From the NCBI RefSeq assembly GCF_001273755.1, contig NZ_LGYA01000001.1, positions 1,134,856-1,198,855 of the forward strand: a stretch of 64,000 bases of DNA, written 5' to 3'. The position numbers and the translations under genes are program-made. Shown here piece after piece: positions 26,649-36,474 of the stretch. The stretch comes from Peribacillus butanolivorans (GTDB taxonomy: Bacteria > Bacillota > Bacilli > Bacillales > DSM-1321). How positions within the stretch are numbered: position 1 is the first letter of the stretch; each line of letters opens with the position of its first letter. The notes under the pieces were generated by a model, which did not search any database, was not told the DNA's origin, and worked only from the letters and a program-made list of their open reading frames with translations.

Positions 26649-28145
26649 TTGGTACAAGCAGTAAATACTTCAGTACAGAATAAAAAATTGAAACGTCCAT
26701 TCATCCTAGCTGCCATCATGATGGCTATGTTTATGAATGCAATTGAAGGAACTATCGTTTCGACGGCAATGCCGGCTATTGTCAGTGATTTGGGTGGTTT
26801 TTCTCTATATAGCTGGGTGTTTTCTGGATATTTGCTAATGAACGCCGTGACAGTCTTAATTTATGGAAAGCTATCCGATATTCTTGGAAGAAAACCTGTT
26901 TTATTATTTGGAATTATTGTCTTCTTAATTGGTTCCATTCTCTGCGGTTTCTCCAATTCGATGACGGAGCTCATTATTTATCGCTTTGTACAGGGTTTTG
27001 GGGCAGGGGCAGTAGCACCTGTTGCTTCAACAATTGTGGGGGATATTTATAAAAATGAAGAGAGGGCCCGTGTTCAAGGGTATTTATCAAGTGTATGGGG
27101 CATTTCAGCAGTAATAGGACCGGCACTGGGGGGCTTGATCGTTGAATCACTTACATGGAAGCTTGTATTCTGGGTCAACATTCCTCTTGGCTTACTTTCT
27201 TTTGTAGGGATTTGGTTCTTCCTTCATGAAAATATCGAAAAGAAAAAACGTGATATTGATTACTTGGGTGCAACGCTATTAACGTTATCGATATCCACCC
27301 TTATGGTGGTTCTCGTACAAGGAGGCGTAAAGTGGTCTTGGGCTTCTACACCGGTCGTCTCTCTTGTAATAGTGGCTATTATAGCCTTTGTCTTGTTTAT
27401 TGTACAAGAAAAAAGGGCATCCGAACCGATGATGCCATTTGAAATCTGGCAGGAGCGCTCCATCTTAATCGCAAATCTTGTTTCCTTGACAACAGGGGTG
27501 ATGATGATTGGGTTATCGAGTTTTCTTCCGACATTTGTTCAGGGAGTGATGGAACGTTCTCCAACAGTAGCCGGTTTTACGCTAACCGCCATGTCAATTG
27601 GCTGGCCGATTGCATCCATGTTTTCAGGCAAACTGTTATTGAAAATAGGTTTTAAGATAACTTCGCTTCTTGGAGGATGTTCGTTAATCCTCGGAAGTTC
27701 GATTTTAGTATTGATGAAGCCCGAGGCAGGGCCGCTTATCGCTGCGATGGGATCCTTCTTTGTCGGTGTGGGGATGGGCTTGACCTCGACTTCCTTTATT
27801 GTTGTTATTCAGAAAACGGTCAGTTGGGAACGTAGAGGGATTGCGACTGCTTCGAATATGTTCATGCGTAATTTAGGAAATACGGTTGGAGCGGCCTTGC
27901 TAGGGGGAATTATGAATACAAGGCTGCAGGCATATTTAAACGAGCATGCACCAGCCAATTCGGGAGTGACAATTGACACCGCAAATAAGCTATTGAACAG
28001 TAAAGAAAGGTCTTTGCTTCCTGAAAATGTTGTGAAGGTTTTACAGGAAGGACTTACATTGTCGCTACACACGATTTATCTCATTGTCCTAGTCTTTTCT
28101 GTAATTAGCTTCATATTACTGATGGGACTACGCAAGAAACAGTAG
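26649..28145 (+). CDS. MFS multidrug exporter, DHA2 (14-helix) family
   Basis: Proton-coupled efflux pump of about 498 residues and 14 membrane helices. Signatures: NAIEGTIVSTAMPAIVSDL at helix 1, GKLSDILGRKPVLL (motif A), YRFVQGFGAGAVAP (motif B) and GISAVIGPALGGLI (motif C). The TTG at 26649 sits nine bases from AGGAAAGG, while the ATG at 26640 abuts it, so TTG is the likelier start. Drug specificity is unknown. It separates darB from ccpC, which are neighbours in B. subtilis, so it is probably an insertion in this lineage. Confidence 0.88.
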   Translation: MVQAVNTSVQNKKLKRPFILAAIMMAMFMNAIEGTIVSTAMPAIVSDLGGFSLYSWVFSGYLLMNAVTVLIYGKLSDILGRKPVLLFGIIVFLIGSILCGFSNSMTELIIYRFVQGFGAGAVAPVASTIVGDIYKNEERARVQGYLSSVWGISAVIGPALGGLIVESLTWKLVFWVNIPLGLLSFVGIWFFLHENIEKKKRDIDYLGATLLTLSISTLMVVLVQGGVKWSWASTPVVSLVIVAIIAFVLFIVQEKRASEPMMPFEIWQERSILIANLVSLTTGVMMIGLSSFLPTFVQGVMERSPTVAGFTLTAMSIGWPIASMFSGKLLLKIGFKITSLLGGCSLILGSSILVLMKPEAGPLIAAMGSFFVGVGMGLTSTSFIVVIQKTVSWERRGIATASNMFMRNLGNTVGAALLGGIMNTRLQAYLNEHAPANSGVTIDTANKLLNSKERSLLPENVVKVLQEGLTLSLHTIYLIVLVFSVISFILLMGLRKKQ

Positions 28146-28212
28146 ACCTGTGGCAGTCTTACTAAAGCGGCTGCTATGTGTTAAGAAATGAAATTCATAA
28201 TCAAAGCAACTG

Positions 28213-28317
28213 TCAAATCAAAAGAAGTGAAGGCATACCAATTAATCCGACGCTTCCGGTCAATGTGCCTATAAAGGATGCTGAAAAACTGATAATCAGC
28301 AATAATATGATCGTCAT
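28213..28317 (-). pseudogene. TauE/SafE-type permease, N-terminal remnant
   Basis: A 34-residue frame starting at ATG 28317 after GGAGTGA encodes a hydrophobic N-terminus, SFSASFIGTLTGSVGLIGMP, characteristic of the TauE/SafE sulfite exporter/anion permease family (about 250-270 residues when intact). It stops at a TGA and no continuation exists in any frame before the MFS gene 68 bp away. The rest of the gene has been deleted. It is divergent from ccpC and retains its translation signals, so a short hydrophobic peptide could still be made. Confidence 0.6.
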
Positions 28318-28397
28318 AGGTATCACTCCGTTTCTTTTCACTTGTATTATAAGCGGACTTTGTTGATAATTAAATTTAAATAAATTAAATCATTAAG

Positions 28398-28412
28398 ATA
28401 AGAATTAATTAT
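28398..28412. promoter_or_regulatory. CcpC operator-type dyad
   Basis: ATAA-N7-TTAT (ATAAGAATTAATTAT), exactly the dyad bound by CcpC at citB, citZ and its own gene in B. subtilis. It ends 17 bp before the ccpC ATG and next to the ribosome site, which fits negative autoregulation. Confidence 0.65.
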
Positions 28413-28428
28413 CAAGAGGCTGGTGTGT

Positions 28429-29313
28429 ATGTCATTTTCAGAATTTCATTTATTATCCGTACTTGCTCAGGAAATGAATATGAGAAAAGCGGCTGAACGG
28501 TTATTTGTTTCCCAACCTGCTTTATCTCAGCGTTTACAAACAATTGAAAAGGAATGGGGCTCAAAGCTGTTTCTCCGTTCGCAAAAAGGTCTTTCGTTGA
28601 CACCTGCTGGAGAAGCAGTTATTCGTTTGGCCAATGAAGTTTTAGAAAAAGAAGAAAAGGTTAGAGAAAGCATCCAGGCGATGGATCATGAAGTATATGG
28701 TACTTTGAAAATTGCCTGTGCCTCGATAGTAGGACAGAATTGGCTGCCTCAAGTTTTGAAAAAGTTTGTCCAAAAATATCCGTATGCCAAAATCTCTTTA
28801 ATCACGGGCTGGAGCAGTGAGATTTTAAAGTCCTTGTATGAAGGCCAAGTACATATTGGTATCATTAGGGGAGCACCAGACTGGAAAGGGGTAAAACAGC
28901 ATTTATTTACGGATATGCTTTATTTGGTCGACACTGAAATGAAGGAATTGAACCAAGTATTCGAAACAGACCGGCCATTCATTCAGTTTAAAAGCGATTC
29001 AAACTATTATCAGGAAATTCAGGACTGGTGGCACCGGCAATTTAAAACGACCCCAAAAAACACCATCGTGGTCGATCAAATCGAAACATGCAAACAAATG
29101 GTGTTTAATGGGATAGGATATGCTATTCTCCCAGCAATCACTTTACATGATAAAGATACAAATATATTCAAAATCCCCCTTTTAGATGGGCATAATCATT
29201 CAATTGAACGAGATACATGGCTTTGTGGCTATGATTCTGCTTTTCAGCTTAAGCAGGTCCAAGCATTCACAGAAGTAGTGAAAGAGCATATTAGGGACCA
29301 AGGAATGTTATAG
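28429..29313 (+). CDS. ccpC: LysR-type regulator CcpC
   Basis: A 294-residue LysR regulator. The N-terminal winged helix-turn-helix (about residues 1-60) contains MRKAAERLFVSQPALSQRLQ; the effector domain follows from about residue 90. CcpC represses citrate-cycle genes citZ and citB and responds to citrate. Assignment rests on position between darB and dapH, the KAAERLFVSQPALSQRL block, and an ATAA-N7-TTAT box just upstream. The start at ATG 28429 has AGAGG at nine-base spacing; GTG 28423 is too close. An alternative is a regulator of the adjacent tauE remnant. Confidence 0.8.
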   Translation: MSFSEFHLLSVLAQEMNMRKAAERLFVSQPALSQRLQTIEKEWGSKLFLRSQKGLSLTPAGEAVIRLANEVLEKEEKVRESIQAMDHEVYGTLKIACASIVGQNWLPQVLKKFVQKYPYAKISLITGWSSEILKSLYEGQVHIGIIRGAPDWKGVKQHLFTDMLYLVDTEMKELNQVFETDRPFIQFKSDSNYYQEIQDWWHRQFKTTPKNTIVVDQIETCKQMVFNGIGYAILPAITLHDKDTNIFKIPLLDGHNHSIERDTWLCGYDSAFQLKQVQAFTEVVKEHIRDQGML

Positions 29314-29437
29314 TTCATTTACCGAAAATGTCAATGGGGTAGAATAATATATATCAATGACATTCAACTTGTCTTGCCGTCAGTTGTCTGGTAAATTAAA
29401 GACGAGTAATGATACATATTTAGGAGGTTTTTCGAGA

Positions 29438-30148
29438 ATGAATAAAATGGATGCAAACGAAATTATTTCTTTTATCTCAAATAGTAAAAAATCAACACCT
29501 GTAAAGGTATATATCAAAGGTGAATTAGAAGGCATAGATTTTGGTCAAGCTTCTAAAACTTTCATTACAGGTAATACCGGAGTTGTATTCGGTGAGTGGT
29601 CTGAAGTTGAAGTGGCTATTGAGACAGCTGGAACAAAAATTGAGGATTATGTAGTTGAAAACGACCGTCGTAATTCTGCTATTCCTTTATTGGACTTAAA
29701 AGGCATCAAAGCTCGTATCGAGCCTGGCGCAATTATCCGTGACCAAGTGTCAATCGGAGATAACGCAGTGATCATGATGGGTGCATCGATCAATATTGGA
29801 TCTGTTATTGGTGAAGGCACAATGATTGACATGAACGCAATACTTGGCGGACGTGCAACAGTGGGTAAAAACTGTCACGTAGGTGCAGGCGCTGTTTTAG
29901 CAGGTGTTATTGAGCCTCCTTCCGCGCAACCAGTTATATTAGAAGACGATGTATTAATCGGAGCTAACGCAGTTGTTCTTGAAGGTGTAAAAATCGGTCA
30001 AGGTTCAGTTGTAGCGGCAGGCGCAATTGTAACGAAAGACGTTCCTCCATACTCGGTGGCTGCTGGTATTCCAGCTAAAGTGATTAAACAAATTGACGAA
30101 AAAACTAAATCTAAAACTGAAATCATGCAAGAACTTCGTCAACTTTAA
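29438..30148 (+). CDS. dapH: Tetrahydrodipicolinate N-acetyltransferase
   Basis: Acetylates tetrahydrodipicolinate in the acetylase branch of DAP/lysine synthesis. 236 residues: an N-terminal helical domain ([19 protein letters not shown]) and a left-handed beta-helix of hexapeptide repeats ([41 protein letters not shown]). The start at ATG 29438 follows AGGAGG and gives the same length as the B. subtilis enzyme; the open frame back to 29357 is not conserved. dapL follows 70 bp downstream. Confidence 0.96.
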   Translation: MNKMDANEIISFISNSKKSTPVKVYIKGELEGIDFGQASKTFITGNTGVVFGEWSEVEVAIETAGTKIEDYVVENDRRNSAIPLLDLKGIKARIEPGAIIRDQVSIGDNAVIMMGASINIGSVIGEGTMIDMNAILGGRATVGKNCHVGAGAVLAGVIEPPSAQPVILEDDVLIGANAVVLEGVKIGQGSVVAAGAIVTKDVPPYSVAAGIPAKVIKQIDEKTKSKTEIMQELRQL

Positions 30149-30173
30149 TTTCTAAAGTAAATAGGTGTCAAGA

Positions 30174-30195
30174 GCGTGGATAACTATATCCACGC
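30174..30195 (+). terminator. Intercistronic hairpin between dapH and dapL
   Basis: A perfect 9-bp stem GCGTGGATA / TATCCACGC with a 4-nt loop, then only TTTCT. The weak T tract suggests partial termination or mRNA protection rather than a full stop, so dapL is likely still co-transcribed. Confidence 0.6.
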
Positions 30196-30218
30196 TTTCT
30201 GTATAGGGAGGGAATAAG

Positions 30219-31349
30219 ATGGAAACAAGTCCATTTGCCGCTATCCGGCGTGATTTGCATAAAATACCAGAGATAGGTTTTCAAGAATTTAAAACGCAGC
30301 AATATCTACTGAATTACATAACGAAATTGGCGTCAGAGCGAATGGAGATAGAGACTTGGCGAACAGGGATATTTGTGAAAATAAAGGGACGGAACCCCCG
30401 AAAAATAATTGGCTATCGTGCGGATATAGACGGTCTACCGATTAAAGAGGAAACTGGATTACCTTTTACTTCTAATCATGAAGATTATATGCATGCTTGT
30501 GGCCATGATTTTCATATGAGCATAGGTCTAGGAGTTTTGACATATTTTGTAGAAAACCCGATTGATGATGACTTACTATTTATTTTTCAGCCGGCGGAAG
30601 AGGGGCCTGGTGGAGCTGAACCAATGCTGAAATCCGAAACGATGAAAAAATGGAAACCGGATATGATTCTTGCTTTGCATATAGCTCCAGAGTATCCGGT
30701 TGGAACGATTGCCGTTAAAGAAGGTCTTTTATTTGCCAACACATCTGAATTATTTATTGACCTGAAAGGGAAAGGTGGGCATGCAGCTTACCCTCATCAT
30801 ACAAATGACATGGTCATCGCTGCCTGCTCACTTGTCGGGCAACTGCAAACTATCGTTTCCCGCAATGTGAATCCGCTAGATTCAGCTGTCATAACTGTTG
30901 GAAAGATTACCGGAGGCACCGTCCAAAATATCATTGCTGAGACAGCGCGCTTAGAAGGGACAATACGCACGCTGAATCCTGAATCAATGGTAAAGGTTAA
31001 GTCACGGATTAAAGCACTTGTAGATGGTATTCAAGCGGGTTTTGAATGCGTGGCAGAGATTGACTATGGCGCAATGTACCATCAGGTATATAATGAGGAG
31101 CAGTTGACACAGGAATTTATGGAATATACGGAGCAGTCATCAGAGGTCGATTTATATCGCTGTACGGAAGCGATGACTGGTGAAGATTTTGGGTACATGC
31201 TTAAGGAAATTCCAGGTTTCATGTTCTGGCTAGGGGTTTCATCCGAATACGGTTTACACCACGCTAAGTTAACTCCGGATGAAAAAGCAATTGAACTTGC
31301 CATCAATCATTTAACAAATTATTTAACGTTTAAAGGGAATAAAGCTTAA
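30219..31349 (+). CDS. dapL: N-acetyldiaminopimelate deacetylase
   Basis: M20-family metal amidohydrolase of 376 residues, removing acetate from N-acetyl-LL-diaminopimelate. Metal and catalytic motifs: [43 protein letters not shown] and [11 protein letters not shown]; the dimerisation lid domain follows ([14 protein letters not shown]). Its position directly after dapH decides between the many M20 deacetylases. The ribosome site GGGAGGGAA precedes the ATG. Confidence 0.93.
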   Translation: METSPFAAIRRDLHKIPEIGFQEFKTQQYLLNYITKLASERMEIETWRTGIFVKIKGRNPRKIIGYRADIDGLPIKEETGLPFTSNHEDYMHACGHDFHMSIGLGVLTYFVENPIDDDLLFIFQPAEEGPGGAEPMLKSETMKKWKPDMILALHIAPEYPVGTIAVKEGLLFANTSELFIDLKGKGGHAAYPHHTNDMVIAACSLVGQLQTIVSRNVNPLDSAVITVGKITGGTVQNIIAETARLEGTIRTLNPESMVKVKSRIKALVDGIQAGFECVAEIDYGAMYHQVYNEEQLTQEFMEYTEQSSEVDLYRCTEAMTGEDFGYMLKEIPGFMFWLGVSSEYGLHHAKLTPDEKAIELAINHLTNYLTFKGNKA

Positions 31350-31437
31350 TTGCTTTTCCGTACTAGGATAGGAAGTATGCTTTAAGGAGCGAGCCGCTGT
31401 ATATCCTAATAGAATGAAAGATGTTGGAGGGCTTACT

Positions 31438-32097
31438 GTGAAAAAGGAATTTGCAGTGATTGGACTTGGTCGTTTTGGCGGCAGTATAGTCAGGACGCTA
31501 GCTGAAGAAGGTTTAGGAGTTCTGGCTATCGATGCAAATGAAGATCGTGTCAATGAATTTGCTAGAATTGCTTCACATAGCGTAGTAGGGGATACGACTG
31601 ATGAAAGTGTCCTCAGAAATATTGGAATTCGTAATTTTGATCACGTCATTGTAGCGATCGGTGAAAATATTCAGGCGAGCATCTTGACGACGCTTATTCT
31701 TAAAGAGTTGGGTGTCAGCAATGTTACGGTAAAGGCGCAGAATGATTATCATGAGAAGGTACTACGTAAAATCGGTGCTGACTTTGTTGTGCACCCGGAA
31801 CGAGATATGGGGAGAAGGATTGCCCATAATATCGGGTCTAATAATATTCTCGACTATTTGGAGCTTTCTGATGAACACTCCATTGTTGAAATTGTAGCGA
31901 GCCAAAAGATGAATGGGAATTCAATATTTGATCTTGATATCCGCGCTCACTACGGGCTAAATATTGTCGCTATTAAAAGAGGAAATGAAATCAATGTCTC
32001 TCCACAAGCAAACGATTTAATTCATAAAGGCGATATATTGATAGTTATTGGAGCAGATTCCGACATCAATCGTTTTGAGAAAAAGATTGTAGAATAA
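31438..32097 (+). CDS. ktrC: Potassium uptake regulatory subunit KtrC
   Basis: Cytoplasmic RCK subunit of a Ktr potassium transporter, 219 residues. An N-terminal RCK-N Rossmann domain (VIGLGRFGGSIVRTL; VGDTTDESVLRNIGI) binds ATP/ADP, and the C-terminal RCK-C domain (about residues 135-219) is the c-di-AMP site in the family. The start is GTG 31438 after GGAGGG. The membrane partner KtrD is not in the window, as in B. subtilis where ktrC and ktrD are separate. Confidence 0.92.
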   Translation: MKKEFAVIGLGRFGGSIVRTLAEEGLGVLAIDANEDRVNEFARIASHSVVGDTTDESVLRNIGIRNFDHVIVAIGENIQASILTTLILKELGVSNVTVKAQNDYHEKVLRKIGADFVVHPERDMGRRIAHNIGSNNILDYLELSDEHSIVEIVASQKMNGNSIFDLDIRAHYGLNIVAIKRGNEINVSPQANDLIHKGDILIVIGADSDINRFEKKIVE

Positions 32098-32190
32098 AAT
32101 TGAGACCTCTTCCATATTGAACAGGCTCACTTCTTTAGGAAGCTTTTAACCTATAGTGTATGGAGAATGGAAGGAAATAGTATTAGTATT

Positions 32191-32240
32191 AAACTAAAAA
32201 AAGCCCCAGCCAGGGTAATGGCTGGAGGCTTTTTTAGTTT
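32191..32240. terminator. Bidirectional terminator between ktrC and rnjA
   Basis: A long palindrome, AAACTAAAAAAGCC-CCAGCC with GGCTGG-AGGCTTTTTTAGTTT, with A and T runs on the two sides. It overlaps the last two bases of rnjA. Confidence 0.9.
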
Positions 32241-33909
32241 ATTGAACCTCCATGATAATCGGTAGGATCATCGGACGGCGTTTTGTTTTTTCATATAAGA
32301 ATGGAGACAATGTATCTGTAATTTCATTTTTAATTTCGGACCATTGAGTAGTTTTACGATCCATTACTTTATTCAGGTGCTTAGTGATTAAGGATTGAGC
32401 ATCGCTAATAAGGTCTCCAGATTCTCTCATATAGACAAATCCACGTGAGATGATGTCCGGACCGGATGCAATTTTGAATTCCTTCATATTAATGCTGACA
32501 ACGACAACGACAAGACCTTCTTCAGAAAGAATCCGACGGTCGCGTAAAACGATGTTTCCGATATCGCCGATGCCGCTTCCATCAATATAAACAGAACCTG
32601 AAGGGATTTTCCCAGCGATTTGTGCTGTGTTTTCACTTAACGAAAGCACTTCACCATTATCCATGATAAAGCAATTTTCTTCAGGAACCCCGCAATCAAC
32701 TGCATGGCGAGCGTGAAGTTTCTGCATCCGATATTCACCATGAATCGGCATGAAGAATTTTGGCTTAATTAAACGAAGCATAAGTTTTTGTTCTTGTTGG
32801 CCGCCATGCCCGGATGTATGAATATCATTCAATGGACCTGAAATGACGTCTGCGCCTGCACGATATAATTGATTAATTGTTCTAGAAACACTGATTGTGT
32901 TACCTGGAATAGGTGAAGAAGAAAACACAACTGTATCACCAGGTATGATTTGGATTTGACGGTGAGTACCGTTCGCAATCCGCGAAAGGGCTGCCATTGG
33001 TTCACCTTGGCTACCTGTACAAAGGATGGTTACTTTGTTAGCAGGCATCCGATTTAATTGCTGTACATCAATAAATGTATCTTTAGGAGCTACAATATAA
33101 CCAAGGTCTTGCCCAATAGCAATAGCTGAATCCATGCTACGGCCGAAAACAGCAATTTTACGGCCGTTTGCTACAGCAGCTTCTACTACTTGTTGAAGAC
33201 GATGGATGTTTGATGCAAATGTTGCAAATATAATCCGTCCGTCCACTTTACGGAAAATGTCTTGAATGGTATCGCCAACGCGGCTTTCAGACATCGTGAA
33301 GTTCTGTACTTCACTATTCGTACTGTCTGAAAGTAAGCACAATACTCCTTCTTTACCGATTTCCGCCATCTTAGTTAAGTTTGCAGGTTCGCCTACAGGT
33401 GTAAAGTCGAATTTAAAATCACCAGTATGAACAATTTGTCCAGGCGGTGTTTTTACAACGATTCCATAAGAATCCGGGATGCTGTGAGTTGTGCGGAAGA
33501 AAGAGACGGAAGTTTTCCGAAATTTAATCACTTCATCTTCACTGATTTCGATCATGGTTGTTTGACGTAAAAGACCGTGTTCTTCCAATTTATTACGAAG
33601 TAATCCAAGTGCTAGCTTACCGCCATATACAGGGACATTCACTTTTCTTAATAAATAAGGAATCCCGCCAATGTGGTCTTCATGGCCATGAGTGATGAAG
33701 ACACCTTTAATTTTATCTACATTTTTCTCTAAATAACTGTAGTCAGGAATCACATAGTCAATTCCGAGAAGCTCGTCTTCTGGAAATTTAATTCCAGCAT
33801 CAATAACGATGATTTCGTCTTGAAATTGAACAGCATATGTGTTCTTACCGATTTCGCCTAAACCGCCCAAGGCGAATACAGCTGTTTGATCATTTTTTAC
33901 AAATTTCAT
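32239..33909 (-). CDS. rnjA: Ribonuclease J1
   Basis: Metallo-beta-lactamase/beta-CASP ribonuclease of 556 residues with 5'-3' exo- and endonuclease activity, central to mRNA decay and rRNA maturation. HGHEDH is at residues 74-79, with [11 protein letters not shown], the beta-CASP block around [13 protein letters not shown], and PIHGEYRM near the C-terminal half. It lies three bases after rpoY and uses GGAGC inside the rpoY end as ribosome site, so the two are co-translated. SR1P, encoded at 46.3 kb, acts on the GapA-RNase J1 interaction in B. subtilis. Confidence 0.96.
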   Translation of the reverse strand: MKFVKNDQTAVFALGGLGEIGKNTYAVQFQDEIIVIDAGIKFPEDELLGIDYVIPDYSYLEKNVDKIKGVFITHGHEDHIGGIPYLLRKVNVPVYGGKLALGLLRNKLEEHGLLRQTTMIEISEDEVIKFRKTSVSFFRTTHSIPDSYGIVVKTPPGQIVHTGDFKFDFTPVGEPANLTKMAEIGKEGVLCLLSDSTNSEVQNFTMSESRVGDTIQDIFRKVDGRIIFATFASNIHRLQQVVEAAVANGRKIAVFGRSMDSAIAIGQDLGYIVAPKDTFIDVQQLNRMPANKVTILCTGSQGEPMAALSRIANGTHRQIQIIPGDTVVFSSSPIPGNTISVSRTINQLYRAGADVISGPLNDIHTSGHGGQQEQKLMLRLIKPKFFMPIHGEYRMQKLHARHAVDCGVPEENCFIMDNGEVLSLSENTAQIAGKIPSGSVYIDGSGIGDIGNIVLRDRRILSEEGLVVVVVSINMKEFKIASGPDIISRGFVYMRESGDLISDAQSLITKHLNKVMDRKTTQWSEIKNEITDTLSPFLYEKTKRRPMILPIIMEVQ

Positions 33910-33912
33910 AAA

Positions 33913-34122
33913 TTATAGCTCCAATACTTTATAATCTTCATTTTGTTTTTCATATTCTAAATATGCTCCAGTTACTGCTGTTACGAATTCTACGTTATAA
34001 GGTTCTTTTTTTAATTTTAAACGAACGTCACGAACGGATTCACCTTCGACAAACATTGTTTTAGTATTCTCCCTGATGGGAACCTCTGCTATGGTTACTT
34101 GATAGTATACCTTAAATACCAT
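33913..34122 (-). CDS. rpoY: RNA polymerase epsilon subunit
   Basis: A 69-residue small RNA polymerase subunit (formerly YkzG) found in Bacillota, always upstream of rnjA. The sequence MVFKVYYQVTIAEVPIREN, then VRDVRLKLKKEPYNVEFV, and the acidic end match the family. It forms an operon with rnjA. Confidence 0.93.
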   Translation of the reverse strand: MVFKVYYQVTIAEVPIRENTKTMFVEGESVRDVRLKLKKEPYNVEFVTAVTGAYLEYEKQNEDYKVLEL

Positions 34123-34203
34123 TTTAATCTCTCCTCACTTGTTTGCATTGCTTTTTTCATTATATATAAAAACAACAATTTTTTCATGTTTTTCAACATC
34201 ATG

Positions 34204-34244
34204 TAAAAATAAACCCAGCTCCGCCATAAAAACGGAAGGGGTTT
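34204..34244 (-). terminator. Minus-strand terminator upstream of rpoY
   Basis: AAACCC and CTCCG pair with CGGA and GGGTTT across a small internal loop; on the minus strand TATTTTTAC follows. It ends 80 bp before the rpoY start. It could end a transcript from 34245-34790 or attenuate rpoY-rnjA. Confidence 0.55.
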
Positions 34245-35101
34245 TAGTTAACTGATTATACCAATGTCTTAAAAGTATATAAAAAATAGTCAGCCGAATC
34301 AGGTATTCAATTCATTGCGGCCTTCTCTATTCTTTTATCCTATCCGTTTTTACTATGTGTAAAACTTAAATCGATAAAGAAAAGTTTTTGGTCAACTTTT
34401 TTAGGGTGGAAATCAGTTTGACTGCGCTTATTCTATTGTGTTACGAAGTCTTTTTTCGCAACCGATTTCTTGCTTAAAGTGTCTAACCCTTAGTACAGCG
34501 TTCCATTAAGAGACAACGCTTCATATTCCGAATGCAATATGTACTTGCTTGAAATTTTCAAAGCCAAGATAGAAGAAGGCTTAACAAGAACTTTACAACA
34601 AGGAAGAAGCCCTCCGCAAGTTTTTGAAGGGCTGTACGAAAAAAACTCGCATTTGGATGACGGCCAAGGCACAATAGGTACGGCAGTTCATGCGATTGAT
34701 TTTTTTCTTAAAAGATCATTCCACTGTTTTACAAGCTTTTTACGAAGCTTTTTTAACATGGCGATCACACTCCCTTAATTATTATTGTATAGGATTATTC
34801 AATAAAGTAAATATGTCTTTACAAGTACTTGGCCCATTTTTGTAAAAAAGGCGCAATACCCAGTAGATAACTAGGTTTTTAGAGGTAATATAGTAAAGGC
34901 GCAGATTTGGGAGGAGAGAGTAGGGAGAATAAGTTGAGCTTTAATGAATTTTATTTACAGTAGTATATGCTCATTTGTAAATAAAAAACGTAGCAATAAA
35001 TGTTAATTGACAGGTGAGTTACTTGACTTATCTTTATGACAATTATTAAATGGGTACATATTAAAAAAAGGAAAACTGAATGAATTGGAAGTGAAGAGTT
35101 A
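34245..35101. other. Long intergenic region before ykrA
   Basis: About 850 bp with no recognised protein gene except the possible small frame at 34688-34759. Minus-strand hairpins are visible: AGCGTT/AACGCT around 34498-34521 and AGCCCT/AGGGCT around 34607-34635. Open frames at 34490-34672 (minus) and 34539-34778 (plus) lack ribosome sites or family features. Confidence 0.4.
34688..34759 (-). CDS. Possible 23-residue basic amphipathic peptide
   Basis: Starts at ATG 34759 with AAGGGAGTG upstream and reads MLKKLRKKLVKQWNDLLRKK to a TGA. Ten Lys/Arg alternate with hydrophobic residues as in an amphipathic helix. A minus-strand promoter-like pair (TTTACT, 16 bp, TACAAT) lies about 25-50 bp upstream of the ribosome site. 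No homologue was recognised; it could be a chance frame. Confidence 0.35.
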   Translation of the reverse strand: MLKKLRKKLVKQWNDLLRKKSIA

Positions 35102-35869
35102 GTGAAAATCGTATTCTTTGATATTGATGGAACATTACTAGATCATGAAAAAAAGCTACCTGCCTCAACGAAGAAAGCTATTAAGCAATTACAGGACAAT
35201 GGGGTTTTTGTTGCGATTGCTACAGGTAGGGCTCCGTTCATGTTTGAATCTTTAAGGGAAGAGCTTGGCATCGATACATTCGTAAGTTTTAATGGACAAT
35301 ATGTTGTTTTTGAAGGTGAAGTCATTTACAAAAATCCTTTAAGTTTGTCTGAAATAAAAAGGCTTCACGAACATTCTGAAAAAAATAATATACCAATTGT
35401 ATTTATGAATGAAGAGACAATGAAATCTAGTGTACCGCATCATAGCAGAATTGAAGAGGCATTAAGCAGTCTGAAGTTTCCACATCCAGAACTTCATGCC
35501 GATTTTTACGAAGATCATGACATATACCAGGCCTTATTATTTTGCTCTGAGGATGAAGAAGGGAAATTCGTTGGTCAGTATGATAAATTTCATTTTATTA
35601 GATGGCATACATATTCGACGGATGTACTTCCATTCGGTGGTTCAAAGGCAGAAGGTATAAAGATATTAATGGAAAAAGTCGGATTTGGCCTTGAGGACGT
35701 TTATGCATTCGGGGATGGGTTAAATGATATAGAGATGTTAAAAGTAGCGGGATATGGCGTGGCAATGGGGAATGCCAGTCAGCTTTTGAAGCAGGAGGCC
35801 GACTTTGTAACGAAGGATGTCGATAATGATGGTATACTTTACGGATTAAAAGAACTTGATCTGATCTAG
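35102..35869 (+). CDS. ykrA: HAD-superfamily (Cof-type) phosphatase YkrA
   Basis: A 255-residue HAD hydrolase with the nucleophile motif FFDIDGTLL (Asp at residues 7 and 9), AIATGR (motif II), and motif IV YAFGDGLNDIEMLK, plus a C2B-type cap. It dephosphorylates small sugar or nucleotide phosphates; the physiological substrate is unknown. The GTG start follows a GAAGTGAAGAG stretch. Order rnjA-rpoY-ykrA-def matches B. subtilis. Confidence 0.88.
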   Translation: MKIVFFDIDGTLLDHEKKLPASTKKAIKQLQDNGVFVAIATGRAPFMFESLREELGIDTFVSFNGQYVVFEGEVIYKNPLSLSEIKRLHEHSEKNNIPIVFMNEETMKSSVPHHSRIEEALSSLKFPHPELHADFYEDHDIYQALLFCSEDEEGKFVGQYDKFHFIRWHTYSTDVLPFGGSKAEGIKILMEKVGFGLEDVYAFGDGLNDIEMLKVAGYGVAMGNASQLLKQEADFVTKDVDNDGILYGLKELDLI

Positions 35870-35875
35870 AACTTA

Positions 35876-35906
35876 AAAACTCCCGTCAACTGATGGGAGT
35901 TTTTTA
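35876..35906. terminator. Terminator between ykrA and def
   Basis: AAAAACTCCC pairs with GGGAGTTTTT around a short loop; T6 follows on the plus strand, between convergent genes. Confidence 0.85.
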
Positions 35907-35919
35907 TCACTTAGTTAGC

Positions 35920-36474
35920 TCATCTTTCTACCGAAAAGGAATTTTCTGGAATGGTAAAGGGTTCTATTGGATTAATATGATCATAAAACAAGATTCCGTT
36001 CAGATGGTCGATTTCATGTTGAAAGCAAATGGCTGCGGTCCCTTTTAAGCGGAGCTGAACCAGTGTTCCATCCAGAGTCGTACCTGATACCATTATTCGA
36101 GCATAACGTGGTACATAACCAGAGATTGGACGATTAACGGAAAGACAACCTTCACCTGTCGTTAAGTAGGCTTTCTCCACTGAATGGCTAATGAGTTTAG
36201 GATTGAAAAGAGCGTAGCTATACAGTTCACCATTTTTATCTTTTAAATGAACGGCAATCATCCGTTTTGAAACATTTACCTGTGGTGCGGCCAAGCCTAT
36301 CCCGGCTCTTAAACCATATTGAGCTGAAATTTCAGGATTCTGGCTATTTTGGACATATTCCATCAAGCTGGCTAAAAGTTGCTTATCTTCATCAGAAGCC
36401 GGCAGTGGTACTTCCAACGCGACTTTCCTTAATATTGGATCGTCTTCGTTAACAAAATCATCCATAGTAAGCAT
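35920..36474 (-). CDS. def: Peptide deformylase
   Basis: Removes the formyl group from nascent proteins; 184 residues, Fe/Zn enzyme. The three family motifs are present: GIGLAAPQV, EGCLSV and QHEIDHLNG. The start MLTMDDFVNEDDP at 36474 follows GGGGTG at good spacing. By length and position between ykrA and ykyA it corresponds to B. subtilis YkrB/DefB, the major deformylase. Confidence 0.95.
   Translation of the reverse strand: MLTMDDFVNEDDPILRKVALEVPLPASDEDKQLLASLMEYVQNSQNPEISAQYGLRAGIGLAAPQVNVSKRMIAVHLKDKNGELYSYALFNPKLISHSVEKAYLTTGEGCLSVNRPISGYVPRYARIMVSGTTLDGTLVQLRLKGTAAICFQHEIDHLNGILFYDHINPIEPFTIPENSFSVER

Noticed and set aside
28178..28366. 62-residue plus-strand frame between the MFS gene and ccpC
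   Set aside because: It is the complement of the TauE-like stub, whose minus-strand reading has a ribosome site and family motif.
29327..29364. AATGTCA/TGACATT inverted repeat between ccpC and dapH considered as an operator
   Set aside because: Seven-base arms 24 nt apart with AT-rich surroundings; too weak to call without comparison to relatives.
34539..34778. 79-residue plus-strand frame before ykrA
   Set aside because: No ribosome site and no recognisable domain; antisense to a better minus-strand candidate.
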